From assembly GCF_024171605.1 (NCBI RefSeq), contig NZ_JALKAA010000009.1, forward strand, positions 58,530 to 122,529: 64,000 nucleotides of DNA. The letters are read 5' to 3'. Of the stretch, positions 28,170 through 36,373 are shown in pieces (the stretch's first letter is position 1; every line of letters begins with the position of its first letter). The notes under the pieces are model-generated. The model ran no database searches and had not been told where the DNA came from. It was given only the letters and a program-made list of their open reading frames with translations. Made by a program: the position numbers and the translations under genes. The stretch comes from Pontibacter sp. HSC-36F09 (lineage in GTDB: Bacteria > Bacteroidota > Bacteroidia > Cytophagales > Hymenobacteraceae).

Positions 28170-29348
28170 ATGCTACCTATATCCCCTACCCTTCCCGTTT
28201 CTATACCTGATCTGGAAGAGATCGTCGCGTTGCGTCACCATCTGCACCAGAATCCCGAACTTTCCGGGTTGGAAAACGAAACAAGCCAAACCCTTCAAAG
28301 CTTTTTGCAGCGTTATCAGCCTGATGAAATAGTGAAAGAGCTTGGCGGTACCGGCTTCGCGGCCATCTTCCAAGGAAAAGAGCCAAAGGCTGGACCTACT
28401 GTGCTGTTCCGCGCAGAGCTTGACGCGCTCCCGATACTGGAGCAAAACGAGTTTGCCTATACCTCCATTCAGAAAGGTGTCAGCCACAAGTGCGGGCACG
28501 ACGGACACATGGCCACGTTAGTCGGGCTGGCCAGCATATTGCACCAGCAACCCTTGACGCAAGGCCAGGTAGTATTACTGTATCAACCGGCAGAGGAAAA
28601 CGGCGCTGGCGCCTGGGCAGTACTCCAGACACCAGCCTTCCAGAAAATAGCACCGGATTATGTATTTGCGCTTCACAATTTACCACCTTTACCAATGGGG
28701 CAAGTGCTTGTGCGTTCTGACGCATTTGCGGCTGCGTCGGTGGGACTCAAAGTTCAGCTACATGGAAAAGAGTCACATGCTGCGGAGCCTGAGAATGGTC
28801 TGAACCCAGGAGAAGGTATGAGTGAGTTGATACAGGCTTTTAACGCATTGGTGCGCGATCAGCACCACTTTCAGGATCTGACCCTGCTCAATGTTGTACA
28901 TGCTCGTCTTGGCGATGTCGCTTTTGGCACCAATCCGGGTTTTGCGACGGTTATGGCTACGCTGCGTGCATTTGAGCAGGATGATCTGAATAAACTAAAA
29001 TCACTTGCCATAGAGGCGGTTAAGTTAGTTGCGCACAAGTACGACTTAAAGTACGATTTTGAATGGGTAGAAGAATTCCCAGCCACCAGGAATAGCGCTG
29101 AAGCAACGGCATTTGTAGAGCAAGCTGCCCAGGATTTGGGTATGGATGTGATTCGGGCGGCTAAGCCCGTACGATGGTCCGAGGATTTTGGACATTTCAC
29201 GCACAGGTATAACGGTGCCTATTTTGGATTAGGGTCCGGACCGGACCGGCCGCAGTTGCATCATGCGGACTACGACTTTCCTGACGAGCTTATACCTGTG
29301 GGCGCCGCTTTGTTTTACCGCATCGCGGAATCCATTCTAAATCCCTAA
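28170..29348 (+). CDS. M20D-family amidohydrolase (hippurate hydrolase/IAA-amino-acid hydrolase type)
   Basis: This 392-residue metallopeptidase-like enzyme should cleave N-acyl or N-acetyl amino acids in the cytoplasm. It has the M20D fold: L-R-H-H-L-H-Q-N-P-E-L-S at the start, the metal-ligand segment K-C-G-H-D-G-H-M-A, the catalytic Q-P-A-E-E-N-G-A-G-A, then the lid domain with H-G-K-E-S-H-A-A-E-P, and a final H-H-A-D-Y-D-F. The first codons could be TTG-CCT-ATG; I use the ATG. The next gene (alanine racemase) starts 7 bp after the stop, so the two form an operon and may both serve amino-acid or peptidoglycan recycling. Confidence 0.88.
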   Translation: MLPISPTLPVSIPDLEEIVALRHHLHQNPELSGLENETSQTLQSFLQRYQPDEIVKELGGTGFAAIFQGKEPKAGPTVLFRAELDALPILEQNEFAYTSIQKGVSHKCGHDGHMATLVGLASILHQQPLTQGQVVLLYQPAEENGAGAWAVLQTPAFQKIAPDYVFALHNLPPLPMGQVLVRSDAFAAASVGLKVQLHGKESHAAEPENGLNPGEGMSELIQAFNALVRDQHHFQDLTLLNVVHARLGDVAFGTNPGFATVMATLRAFEQDDLNKLKSLAIEAVKLVAHKYDLKYDFEWVEEFPATRNSAEATAFVEQAAQDLGMDVIRAAKPVRWSEDFGHFTHRYNGAYFGLGSGPDRPQLHHADYDFPDELIPVGAALFYRIAESILNP

Positions 29349-29355
29349 CACTTTC

Positions 29356-30507
29356 ATGTTTTACAGCTCCTCTATAGAAATAAGCCGTTCTGCTTTAGCA
29401 CATAACATCCGGTTTATTAAAGCGCAACTCAAATCGGGCACCCGTTTTTCTTCGGTGGTAAAAGGGAACGCTTATGGGCACGGTATAGAGGAATTCGGAC
29501 AGTTGGCCTATACCTGCGGGGTTGACCATTTCTCTGTCTTCAGCGCTGACGAAGCCTATCGTCTGCACCAGGTCCTGCCACACAAGGCTACCATCCTGAT
29601 CATGGGCTACATTGACGACGAGGAGCTGATCTGGGCCATAGCCAACAATATTGAGTTCTATGTTTTTTCAATCGACCGATTGGAACAAGCAGCAAAGGCT
29701 GCCCGATCTTTACAGAAACCTGCCCGGATCCATCTTGACCTGGAAACAGGTATGAACCGTATCGGATTAGAAGCAAACGAAGTAGAATACGCTGCCGATC
29801 TGATTTTGAAGCAATCCGATGCTTTTGAAGTGATGGGTGTCTCCACACACTTTGCAGGTGCCGAGAGCAACGAGAACCATGATCGTGTAGCTGGCCAGTT
29901 AGACCGATACCGCCTGGCCGTGCGCTCGCTGCAGCAAAAAGGACTTAAGTTCAGAACGCTGCACACGGCCTGTTCAGCCGCCGTTATGGCATATCCTGAA
30001 ACACACCTGGATATGGTGCGTGTGGGCATCATGCAGTATGGTTTCTGGCCGAGTCCTGAGATCTACCAGCGTTATATGGGCGTTAGTACCGATCGAATTG
30101 ATCCGTTGAAGCGGGTTATAAATTGGAAGAGCCGCGTGATGAGCCTGAAGCTTGTACCGGCAGGTGAGTTTATAGGGTATGGCAAAAGCTTTCAGGCCAG
30201 CAGTGAAATGCTGATCGCCGCTATACCTGTAGGCTATGCCTGGGGCTATAGTCGTAGCCTGAGTAACCAGGGCCAGGTGCTGGTCAGATCGCACCGGGCA
30301 CCGGTTGTGGGCATCGTGAACATGAATGTGCTGATGGTAGACGTGACAGGTATACCGGATGTAGCGCTTCAGGACGAAGTAGTGCTGCTTGGCAAGCAGG
30401 GAAACGAACATATTACGGTTGCCTCTTTCTCCGAACTCAGCACGCAACTCAACTACGAACTGCTGACGAGACTCCCGATGAACATACCCCGGATTATCGT
30501 CGACTGA
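29356..30507 (+). CDS. alr: Alanine racemase-type PLP enzyme
   Basis: A fold-III PLP enzyme of 383 residues that should interconvert L- and D-alanine for cell-wall synthesis. The PLP lysine is Lys36 in V-V-K-G-N-A-Y-G-H-G, the hallmark of the family. The substrate-side block is A-I-P-V-G-Y-A-W-G-Y-S-R-S-L-S-N, and the later block is N-M-N-V-L-M-V-D-V. Both differ from the common forms (G-Y-A-D-G-Y and M-D-Q-x-M-V-D): Trp replaces Asp in the first and Asn replaces Asp in the second. It could therefore be a Bacteroidota-specific Alr variant or a related amino-acid racemase. It is transcribed with the M20 gene. Confidence 0.85.
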   Translation: MFYSSSIEISRSALAHNIRFIKAQLKSGTRFSSVVKGNAYGHGIEEFGQLAYTCGVDHFSVFSADEAYRLHQVLPHKATILIMGYIDDEELIWAIANNIEFYVFSIDRLEQAAKAARSLQKPARIHLDLETGMNRIGLEANEVEYAADLILKQSDAFEVMGVSTHFAGAESNENHDRVAGQLDRYRLAVRSLQQKGLKFRTLHTACSAAVMAYPETHLDMVRVGIMQYGFWPSPEIYQRYMGVSTDRIDPLKRVINWKSRVMSLKLVPAGEFIGYGKSFQASSEMLIAAIPVGYAWGYSRSLSNQGQVLVRSHRAPVVGIVNMNVLMVDVTGIPDVALQDEVVLLGKQGNEHITVASFSELSTQLNYELLTRLPMNIPRIIVD

Positions 30508-30525
30508 TTGCCACACTCCAAACTG

Positions 30526-31356
30526 TCACGATGCTTTTTCTCTCAGCGGATAGCCGCAGTTATCGCAGTATTTGGCGTCGGAACTGTGCCCTTCCTTGTG
30601 GCAATTCGGGCAGACACGTGACGTCGCATCCAGCTTGTCAGCCCTTGACAGCTCCACTGATACGATGCCGGTGGGCACCGCAATAATGCCATAACCCATG
30701 ATCATCAGGCAACTGGCCAGTAACTGCCCCAAGGGAGTAGCAGGTGTAATGTCGCCAAAACCCACAGTCGTAAGTGTAACGATGGCCCAGTAAATGCTCA
30801 TCGGTATACTCGTGAAGCCACTGGCACGCCCCTCCACCACATACATCAATGCTCCCATCACGACCACCATCATCAATACCACGCCCAGAAAAACCGAGAT
30901 CTTCGTTAAACTGGCGCGAAGGGCTTTTGTGAGCACCTGCCCCTCGTTGACAAAGTTGGTCAGCCTGAAAATACGGGCAACCCGTAGCAATCGGAACACC
31001 CTGATCACCAGCAGGTATTGCGATCCAATAACAAATAAACTCATGTAAGTTGGTATGATGGCCAAAAAGTCGATGATCCCGAAAAAGGAGAAGATATATT
31101 TAAAAGGCCTTTGCGAACTGTAGATTCGAAGAAAATACTCTATTGTAAAAAGAATGGTAAATGACCATTCAAGTGCCTGAAATAAGTGCAGGTAGTCCCT
31201 TCTCAAAGAAACAACGCTTTCCAGCGATACGACAATCACGCTCGCCAAGATCAGAATAAGCAGTGAAATGTCAAAAGCTTGTCCGGCCGGCGTTTCAGCT
31301 TCAAATATGATGCTGTGTAGTTTTCGCTTCAAACGGTCACCATCCTGACTTGCCAT
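30526..31356 (-). CDS. Voltage-gated K+ channel-like protein with C-terminal zinc ribbon
   Basis: A 276-residue six-helix ion channel of the Kv type. The S4-like helix carries regularly spaced arginines (V-I-R-V-F-R-L-L-R-V-A-R-I-F-R). The selectivity filter is T-V-G-F-G-D between S5 and S6, which predicts K+ selectivity. The C-terminus adds a double-cysteine zinc ribbon (C-P-N-C and C-D-N-C, 17 residues between the pairs). That could be a regulatory or assembly module in the cytoplasm. It is the last gene of a minus-strand set with DUF389 and DUF2254 proteins, with only 8 bp to DUF389. No RCK domain is present. Confidence 0.9.
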   Translation of the reverse strand: MASQDGDRLKRKLHSIIFEAETPAGQAFDISLLILILASVIVVSLESVVSLRRDYLHLFQALEWSFTILFTIEYFLRIYSSQRPFKYIFSFFGIIDFLAIIPTYMSLFVIGSQYLLVIRVFRLLRVARIFRLTNFVNEGQVLTKALRASLTKISVFLGVVLMMVVVMGALMYVVEGRASGFTSIPMSIYWAIVTLTTVGFGDITPATPLGQLLASCLMIMGYGIIAVPTGIVSVELSRADKLDATSRVCPNCHKEGHSSDAKYCDNCGYPLREKAS

Positions 31357-31364
31357 ACTGTCCT

Positions 31365-32753
31365 TTATAAAGAAGATGAAACTCTTACCGAATCGCGGCG
31401 GAACCGGCTGGCCATATACTGCCGTATACGCTGCTCATACTCTTTTACCTTAGCCGGGTCTACAAATACGGCACTGTTACTTTTCGTGGGATTGGCAGCC
31501 TGAGGCTTTTTCCACCCAATCATAACTAACATCACTGTATCTAGCTTCACTTTATTTTCAGCAACCGATACGATCTCTCCTACTTCCACCTTCTCTATTT
31601 CAGGGAAAATCAGCTTGAGTTCACGGCTGGCGCTGACGGGCGTGTAGGAATTGGCAAGTCGCATCAAACTGTCGGCACGTTGGCTTTGCAGCTTCTGAAT
31701 CTCGATCGTTCTCAGAAAATCCTGGGTCAGGTTATTGGTAAGATCAGAAGCCATGCGGCGCACATCCTCGGCTGACACGTCGAGCTGCACCAGCTTAACC
31801 TGGTGTTTGGGAAGTGAATTGTTGATTAGGAGTGTGTTGTAGTGCGCAATGAGGCTGTCATTCACAGGATTTCCGACGCTGTAGATCTTGATTGTGCTGA
31901 GCGAATCGGTATCCGTCACTTCCCATTTTATGATCTCATTATTTCGATTAGCGAAATCGCGCACAATCAGGTTCTCGATTTTCTTTTTGGTCTGTACGCT
32001 CTGGTAAATGTTGTAGAGGAAATAGGCGCTCGGTGATACCACGATGAATAGCACGACCGCCATGATACGCGCCACACGCCGCTCTGTGGCTTTGTCAACG
32101 TAATGCTTGGTGTCAAACTTCAGGTACTTTACGATCAGGAAAGTTGCCAGACTTATAAAGACGGCGTTGATAAAGAAGAGGTAGAAGCCACCGAAAAAGA
32201 AATCAAAACGCCCCAGTGCGAGCCCGTAGCCCGCCGTGCACAGCGGCGGCATCAGCGCGGTGGCGATGGCCACACCAGGTATAGCGTTCGATTTATCGGA
32301 CCTCGAGATAGAGACGATACCTGCCACACCTCCAAAGAAAGCCACCATCACGTCGAGCAAGGTTGGTTTGGTACGGGCCAACAGTTCATTTGTAGGCTCA
32401 CCGAGCGGTGTGATCATGAAGTAAAACGTACTCACAATCAGGCCAGCTGCTGCTGCGATAGACAGGTTTTTGACGGATGCCCACAACATTTCACGGTCGT
32501 TGATACCCACCGCCAACCCTAGTCCCAGAATAGGTGACATGAGTGGCGAAATAAGCATGGCTCCGATAATGACGGCTCCTGAGCCTGTATCCAGACCGAT
32601 TGAGGCCAACATGGCAGAGCAGATCAGCATCCAGGTGTTGTTGCCACGCACCGGAATCTTATCGTAGATTTCGCGTATCGTGCCTGGCTCATCGGTTTCA
32701 TGGATGATATTGAACACACTGCCCAGAACCCTCTTAATCGAATCAAAAATCAT
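31365..32753 (-). CDS. DUF389 (TIGR00341-type) membrane protein
   Basis: A 462-residue inner-membrane protein. Six or so helices (about residues 35-245) form the DUF389 core, with signature segments S-A-M-L-A-S-I-G-L-D-T-G-S-G-A, G-A-M-L-I-S-P-L-M-S-P and A-I-P-G-V-A-I-A-T-A-L-M-P-P. A soluble C-terminal half (about 260-462) has a mixed alpha/beta domain with a conserved-looking W-E-V-T-D. The family has no firm function; its M-P-P and S-P-L-M-S-P motifs suggest a transporter. It lies 8 bp upstream of the K+ channel gene and 54 bp downstream of DUF2254. A perfect inverted repeat is found just before the start codon. Confidence 0.88.
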   Translation of the reverse strand: MIFDSIKRVLGSVFNIIHETDEPGTIREIYDKIPVRGNNTWMLICSAMLASIGLDTGSGAVIIGAMLISPLMSPILGLGLAVGINDREMLWASVKNLSIAAAAGLIVSTFYFMITPLGEPTNELLARTKPTLLDVMVAFFGGVAGIVSISRSDKSNAIPGVAIATALMPPLCTAGYGLALGRFDFFFGGFYLFFINAVFISLATFLIVKYLKFDTKHYVDKATERRVARIMAVVLFIVVSPSAYFLYNIYQSVQTKKKIENLIVRDFANRNNEIIKWEVTDTDSLSTIKIYSVGNPVNDSLIAHYNTLLINNSLPKHQVKLVQLDVSAEDVRRMASDLTNNLTQDFLRTIEIQKLQSQRADSLMRLANSYTPVSASRELKLIFPEIEKVEVGEIVSVAENKVKLDTVMLVMIGWKKPQAANPTKSNSAVFVDPAKVKEYEQRIRQYMASRFRRDSVRVSSSL

Positions 32754-32755
32754 AA

Positions 32756-32776
32756 ACAGGAATTAGCAATTCCTGT
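32756..32776. promoter_or_regulatory. Perfect inverted repeat at the DUF389 start codon
   Basis: ACAGGAATT, a 3-nt spacer and its exact complement end 2 bp before the DUF389 ATG. On the minus strand it is followed by TTT. It could be an operator, a leaky terminator after DUF2254, or a translation-control hairpin. Confidence 0.4.
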
Positions 32777-32807
32777 AAAAATAACTTTTTCCAGCTTAAG
32801 TCCCCAA

Positions 32808-34142
32808 TTATAAGCTGAGCTTCGGCAGTGATCGGGGCAGCAAGATGCTCTTGTTCAGAGTATCTATCATGTGGTTTATCTTCTCCCGGTCTCCCACATT
32901 CTGCACGGTATCATCTGCATCAGCTATAATTAAGAGTGCCTCCGAAGTTATCGACTGCAATCTTTTGGGATGTGACTTTGCTGCCAGGCATAGGTTTTTG
33001 AGCAGGTTTAACAGGCGCAGCAAAATAACAGGATCCTCCCTGCCGTATACCCTGATTGGCCCCAAACACAGGCTGAGCAGTTCCGTAAAGCTAACTTCGT
33101 CCAGACGCAGACGCAGCACATTTTCCTTGTCATGAAATATTTTCTCGTCGGTGAGCCGCATCCGGACAATCAAAAGATCAGTCAGATAGTCTATTGCTTT
33201 TATGGCGGTGCCGGGGTCGTTAATGCTGGGACTAAGCGCCTTCACCGCGCTTTCGGTGATTTGCTTAAAGCCATAGAGGTAATTTATCTCCGCCATTTCT
33301 TCCTGATAATAGCTCACCTGGGTGTTAAGCTCATCGCAAAAAGCCTCCTTATCTTTTAATTGCCCGGCCACCTTGGCAAATGGCAGGCCTTTGATCACGA
33401 AATAGCCGAGTGGCTGCAAGAACTCCAGCACCACATCATGCTCCCTGCAAAGTTCGACGACAGCGTTTTTGTTTACTTTTTGCAGGTAACCGCTTCTGCT
33501 GCTGTCGAGTAGTTGCCAGTTGCCGATTTCAAAAATGGCCGGTAGCTCTTTCCCTTCGTCCTGTTCCAGTTCTTTGTGCAGCTTGTTCAGTGTCAGTTTA
33601 TAGATACCCTCGAGCATGCTGCCAATTTGGATTGCAGTTGAAATGGAATGAATAAAATAAACAAAAAAGGCCAGGCAAAGGATCGTGAAGCACATCGCCA
33701 TGAACACAGCCAGCCCCGGCAGGTCGGTGTCATAGTGTTCAGAGCGCACATTCACCATCACCACCAAGGTATAGATCAAGGTTCCCAGGAATAAGCCCAG
33801 CACTTTCTGGTTTGACTTAGATGTTATGAGACCCGGAATAACCCGGGGCGAGAAGTTGGCGCTGGCCTGGTTGAGCACCAACATTACCATCGTAAAACTG
33901 AAAACGATCAGCGAGAACACCCCTGTGGCAATCGAGCTCAGGATCATGTTGGCGGTTTCGCCATGACTGATGATGAAAAAAGGGAGTTCGTCTTCGAGTG
34001 CTTTACTGATGCCCCTGGTCTCGAAATAGATCATTAAAACCGCAATACCGAAAAAGAGTAGAGAAATTAATGTGGGGTAAAAGCCAATGCTGGTATAGAC
34101 GAACTGAATAACAAGCTTCAGCCGGCTTATAATTCTCTTCAT
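32808..34142 (-). CDS. DUF2254 membrane protein
   Basis: A 444-residue protein with four hydrophobic segments in the first 160 residues and a long soluble C-terminal region. Family signatures include S-F-T-M-V-M-L-V-L-N-Q-A-S-A-N-F-S-P-R and, in the soluble part, A-L-S-P-S-I-N-D-P-G-T-A, the most conserved piece of DUF2254. The function is not known; the layout (membrane anchor plus cytosolic domain) would suit a sensor or channel accessory. It heads the DUF2254-DUF389-channel set on the minus strand, which suggests a shared role in ion or membrane homeostasis. Confidence 0.88.
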   Translation of the reverse strand: MKRIISRLKLVIQFVYTSIGFYPTLISLLFFGIAVLMIYFETRGISKALEDELPFFIISHGETANMILSSIATGVFSLIVFSFTMVMLVLNQASANFSPRVIPGLITSKSNQKVLGLFLGTLIYTLVVMVNVRSEHYDTDLPGLAVFMAMCFTILCLAFFVYFIHSISTAIQIGSMLEGIYKLTLNKLHKELEQDEGKELPAIFEIGNWQLLDSSRSGYLQKVNKNAVVELCREHDVVLEFLQPLGYFVIKGLPFAKVAGQLKDKEAFCDELNTQVSYYQEEMAEINYLYGFKQITESAVKALSPSINDPGTAIKAIDYLTDLLIVRMRLTDEKIFHDKENVLRLRLDEVSFTELLSLCLGPIRVYGREDPVILLRLLNLLKNLCLAAKSHPKRLQSITSEALLIIADADDTVQNVGDREKINHMIDTLNKSILLPRSLPKLSL

Positions 34143-34209
34143 AAAATAGGGGCGTGATCAAACTGCTTCTGTTTACTGGCAGCTTCAGGTATAGGTTGTA
34201 AAAACAAAA

Positions 34210-34234
34210 AGCCGGCAGCTATGGGCTACCGGCT
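34210..34234 (-). terminator. Terminator after the usp/cNMP operon
   Basis: On the minus strand a 10-bp stem (AGCCGGTAGC with GCTGCCGGCT, one wobble pair) and 5-nt loop are followed by TTTTTG. It lies 22 bp past the stop of the cNMP-domain gene and insulates the DUF2254 gene. Confidence 0.8.
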
Positions 34235-34255
34235 CCTGATCATAAATTGGTTGAA

Positions 34256-34630
34256 CTATTCGAATGCCATCTTAGTGAGGCTTGCTTCCCAACTCATCAT
34301 TTTGAGCAGGTATAGCCGCAGCACCGGCGTCTCATGAAGTGCTTTTCGTACTGCTTCCTTCTTTATTTTGATCAATTGTGTTGGTTCCAGCGTAAAGGCC
34401 GTGAAACTGTAGGTATCATGCAGCAGGTCGGTGATTCCTAGCAGGAAGTCGGGAGGGGCAACTATCTGCTCGTCTATACCTGTCGTGTTATGCGAAACGG
34501 CTACGCTACCCTGCGTAACCAGGTATAAATATGCAACTTCCTCCCCTTGTCTGAAAATGCATTGCCCAGGCTCCAGGCTCTCCGCCTCTCCCTCGATCAT
34601 GCCTCTGTTTATAAAATCCCTTACTGCCAT
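34256..34630 (-). CDS. Stand-alone cyclic-nucleotide-binding-domain protein
   Basis: A 124-residue protein consisting of one Crp-type beta-roll with a closing helix and no HTH. Visible pieces: E-P-G-Q-C-I-F-R-Q-G-E-E-V, L-Y-L-V-T-Q-G-S-V-A-V and a final amphipathic helix. I start at M-A-V-R-D-F, 13 bp after the stop of the universal stress protein; a longer frame would run back into that gene. Without an HTH it cannot be a normal regulator. It might act through a partner, perhaps the stress protein encoded just upstream. It shares the FNR-like usp promoter and ends at a terminator. Confidence 0.75.
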   Translation of the reverse strand: MAVRDFINRGMIEGEAESLEPGQCIFRQGEEVAYLYLVTQGSVAVSHNTTGIDEQIVAPPDFLLGITDLLHDTYSFTAFTLEPTQLIKIKKEAVRKALHETPVLRLYLLKMMSWEASLTKMAFE

Positions 34631-34643
34631 ACCTGAAAGTAAA

Positions 34644-35561
34644 TTATTGGATGGTAACCTGCAGTTGCACCTGCGCCTGTTTGCTTTTGCAGTTTGCACA
34701 ACAGCCGGAGCATGGCTTTTTCTTGATCTGCCTGTAAGTCAACAGCGGTATGCGTGTGTGGAAGGCCATAGTTTTCATGTAGTTGGTGCTGAAGAGGCGC
34801 TCCAGCAGGTAGTTGTCCTGCGTGGCCAGTATCAGCAGATCTGCCGAAGCTTCTTCCGAAAACTCACTGATTCCCTCCAGCATATCTTCTTCTTCCAGCA
34901 ATCTGAAGGCTACTTTCCGTCCTTTCAACTGCTTTTCAAGTTCCAGCATAGCCGCTTTGTAAGCACACAATTCAGATCGTTTCTCTTCACTGTATACCTG
35001 CACGAGCGTTAACTTAGTTTTCAGCTGATGCGCCAGATCCGCTATCTGGAAAAGTACCCGTTGGTCCTGATCTGTGAAGTCAGTTGCAAATACCAGGTTT
35101 TTTAGTTTTCTATACCTGACATTGGCTGGTAGCACCATCACCGGGCAAGAAACGAGGCCCATGATGACTGCGGCCAGCTCTGCTGCTTCACCCGTTAGGC
35201 CTGTGTTGGCGCGTGCACCAGCATCCATTAACACCAAGTCGATCTGATAATCCTGCACCACACTCTGGATGCTATCATGAATCTGACCCGGGCGTACTAC
35301 ACAATCGAAAGGCGCGGCTACCTGAGCGGCCTTATATTCGCGGCTAAAAACACGTTCAGCAAAAGAGCGAAGCTTCTGAATGCAGCTACTTTGCTGTGTA
35401 AAAGTCAGGTCGGCCGTTTTGCAGGCATGGAACAGGTATAGCTCCGCACCCAGCGCCTGGGCCAGCTGCCCGGCATAGTACAGCAGGTCCTCACCCGTTT
35501 CATTCAGATCGAGCGGAACCAGGATGCGTTTAATCTGCGATGGCGTTGTCATAGTAGTCAT
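34644..35561 (-). CDS. Tandem universal stress protein with C-terminal CxxCCxxC motif
   Basis: A 305-residue cytoplasmic protein made of two UspA-like domains (about residues 10-145 and 150-275). The first begins R-I-L-V-P-L-D-L-N-E and contains D-L-V-L-M-D-A-G-A. The second begins L-K-N-L-V-F-A-T-D-F-T-D and contains A-D-L-L-I-L-A-T-Q. The ATP-binding G-x-x-G-x9-G-S/T motif is not intact in either. The odd part is the tail: Cys284, Cys287, Cys288 and Cys291 form C-S-G-C-C-A-N-C. This is a candidate metal or Fe-S site on a protein under an apparent FNR-type promoter. The start may be either of two ATGs three codons apart. Confidence 0.85.
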   Translation of the reverse strand: MTTMTTPSQIKRILVPLDLNETGEDLLYYAGQLAQALGAELYLFHACKTADLTFTQQSSCIQKLRSFAERVFSREYKAAQVAAPFDCVVRPGQIHDSIQSVVQDYQIDLVLMDAGARANTGLTGEAAELAAVIMGLVSCPVMVLPANVRYRKLKNLVFATDFTDQDQRVLFQIADLAHQLKTKLTLVQVYSEEKRSELCAYKAAMLELEKQLKGRKVAFRLLEEEDMLEGISEFSEEASADLLILATQDNYLLERLFSTNYMKTMAFHTRIPLLTYRQIKKKPCSGCCANCKSKQAQVQLQVTIQ

Positions 35562-35572
35562 GGTTAGTATCG

Positions 35573-35638
35573 TAAAGGTATAGGTATACTGGTCAGGCTG
35601 CAGTGAGCTGCATCACCTGAAAAAGTGACTTTTAACAG
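35573..35638 (-). promoter_or_regulatory. FNR-like tandem dyads and -7 box of the usp operon
   Basis: Minus-strand promoter. The -7 box at 35573-35580 reads TACCTTTA (one mismatch to TAnnTTTG). The proximal dyad GTGAGCTGCATCAC at 35603-35616 is centred 33 bp from the box. A weaker distal site GTGACTTTTAACAG at 35625-35638 is centred 22 bp further up, with only one good half. These spacings equal those of the ccoG, ccoNO and ccoI promoters. Confidence 0.4.
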
Positions 35639-35652
35639 TATTGCCTTTTGGT

Positions 35653-36369
35653 TTATTCCGGCTTCGAGCAGCAGCTCATTTCGGTTGTATGCTGTGCCGT
35701 ATGTACTACTTTGGGGCTCAGGTAAGGTATACCCAGGCCAAGTCCGCGCATAATGAACAACACTGCCAGTGCCATGCCCACATAAGGCACAGCCCGGTTA
35801 AACATGCCCCGCACCTTTAGGCTGATGAGCTTGCCCGAAAGCGAGACAATATACATAAGCGGGAAAGTACCCAGCCCGAAGAGCGCCATGTACAGCATGG
35901 CACCGCCTATACCTGGCGCACTGATGGCGCCGGCCAGCGCAATGTAAACGAATCCGCAGGGAAGCAGACCGTTGAGCATGCCTACCATGAAAAGTGAACC
36001 CATGGAGTTTTTCTGAAAGTAATAGCCCAGTTTTTTGCGTACCCAACCCATTACTTTGTCGGTTCCCAGCATGTTGGAAGCCTTACCTTTAAAAGCTGCC
36101 GGCAAAACCAGCAATAAAAGGATCAGCACACCAGATACAATGGAAACGGTTTGTTGCAGACCCGCCATTTCAAGTGACTGGCCAAAGGCGCCTGCGATTG
36201 CGCCCAACGATGCGTAGGTAACGATGCGACCACCATTGTACAGGAGCCGGCCGACGTAGTAACGCCAGCCGGTACTCCCGACAAATGGTAGCGCCATTGC
36301 TATAGGGCCGCACATCCCGACACAATGGAAACTGCCTAATAAGCCAAATAAGAATCCTGCCCAGATCAT
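35653..36369 (-). CDS. SafE/TauE-like (DsbD-type) membrane protein of the cbb3 oxidase cluster
   Basis: A 238-residue protein with six predicted transmembrane helices. The first helix region has G-L-L-G-S-F-H-C-V-G-M-C-G-P, the H-C-x-x-M-C-G-P signature of the DsbD-like proteins encoded next to cco genes in many bacteria. They are thought to help copper delivery or thiol chemistry during oxidase assembly. The C-terminus ends in a His/Cys-bearing tail (A-Q-H-T-T-E-M-S-C-C-S-K-P-E) that might bind metal. It begins 4 bp after ccoH, so co-transcription with ccoG-ccoH is very likely. Confidence 0.85.
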   Translation of the reverse strand: MIWAGFLFGLLGSFHCVGMCGPIAMALPFVGSTGWRYYVGRLLYNGGRIVTYASLGAIAGAFGQSLEMAGLQQTVSIVSGVLILLLLVLPAAFKGKASNMLGTDKVMGWVRKKLGYYFQKNSMGSLFMVGMLNGLLPCGFVYIALAGAISAPGIGGAMLYMALFGLGTFPLMYIVSLSGKLISLKVRGMFNRAVPYVGMALAVLFIMRGLGLGIPYLSPKVVHTAQHTTEMSCCSKPE

Positions 36370-36373
36370 GGCC

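Noticed and set aside
32103..32522. Charged plus-strand frame inside the DUF389 gene
   Set aside because: Overlaps a well-supported membrane protein gene and has no recognisable domain.
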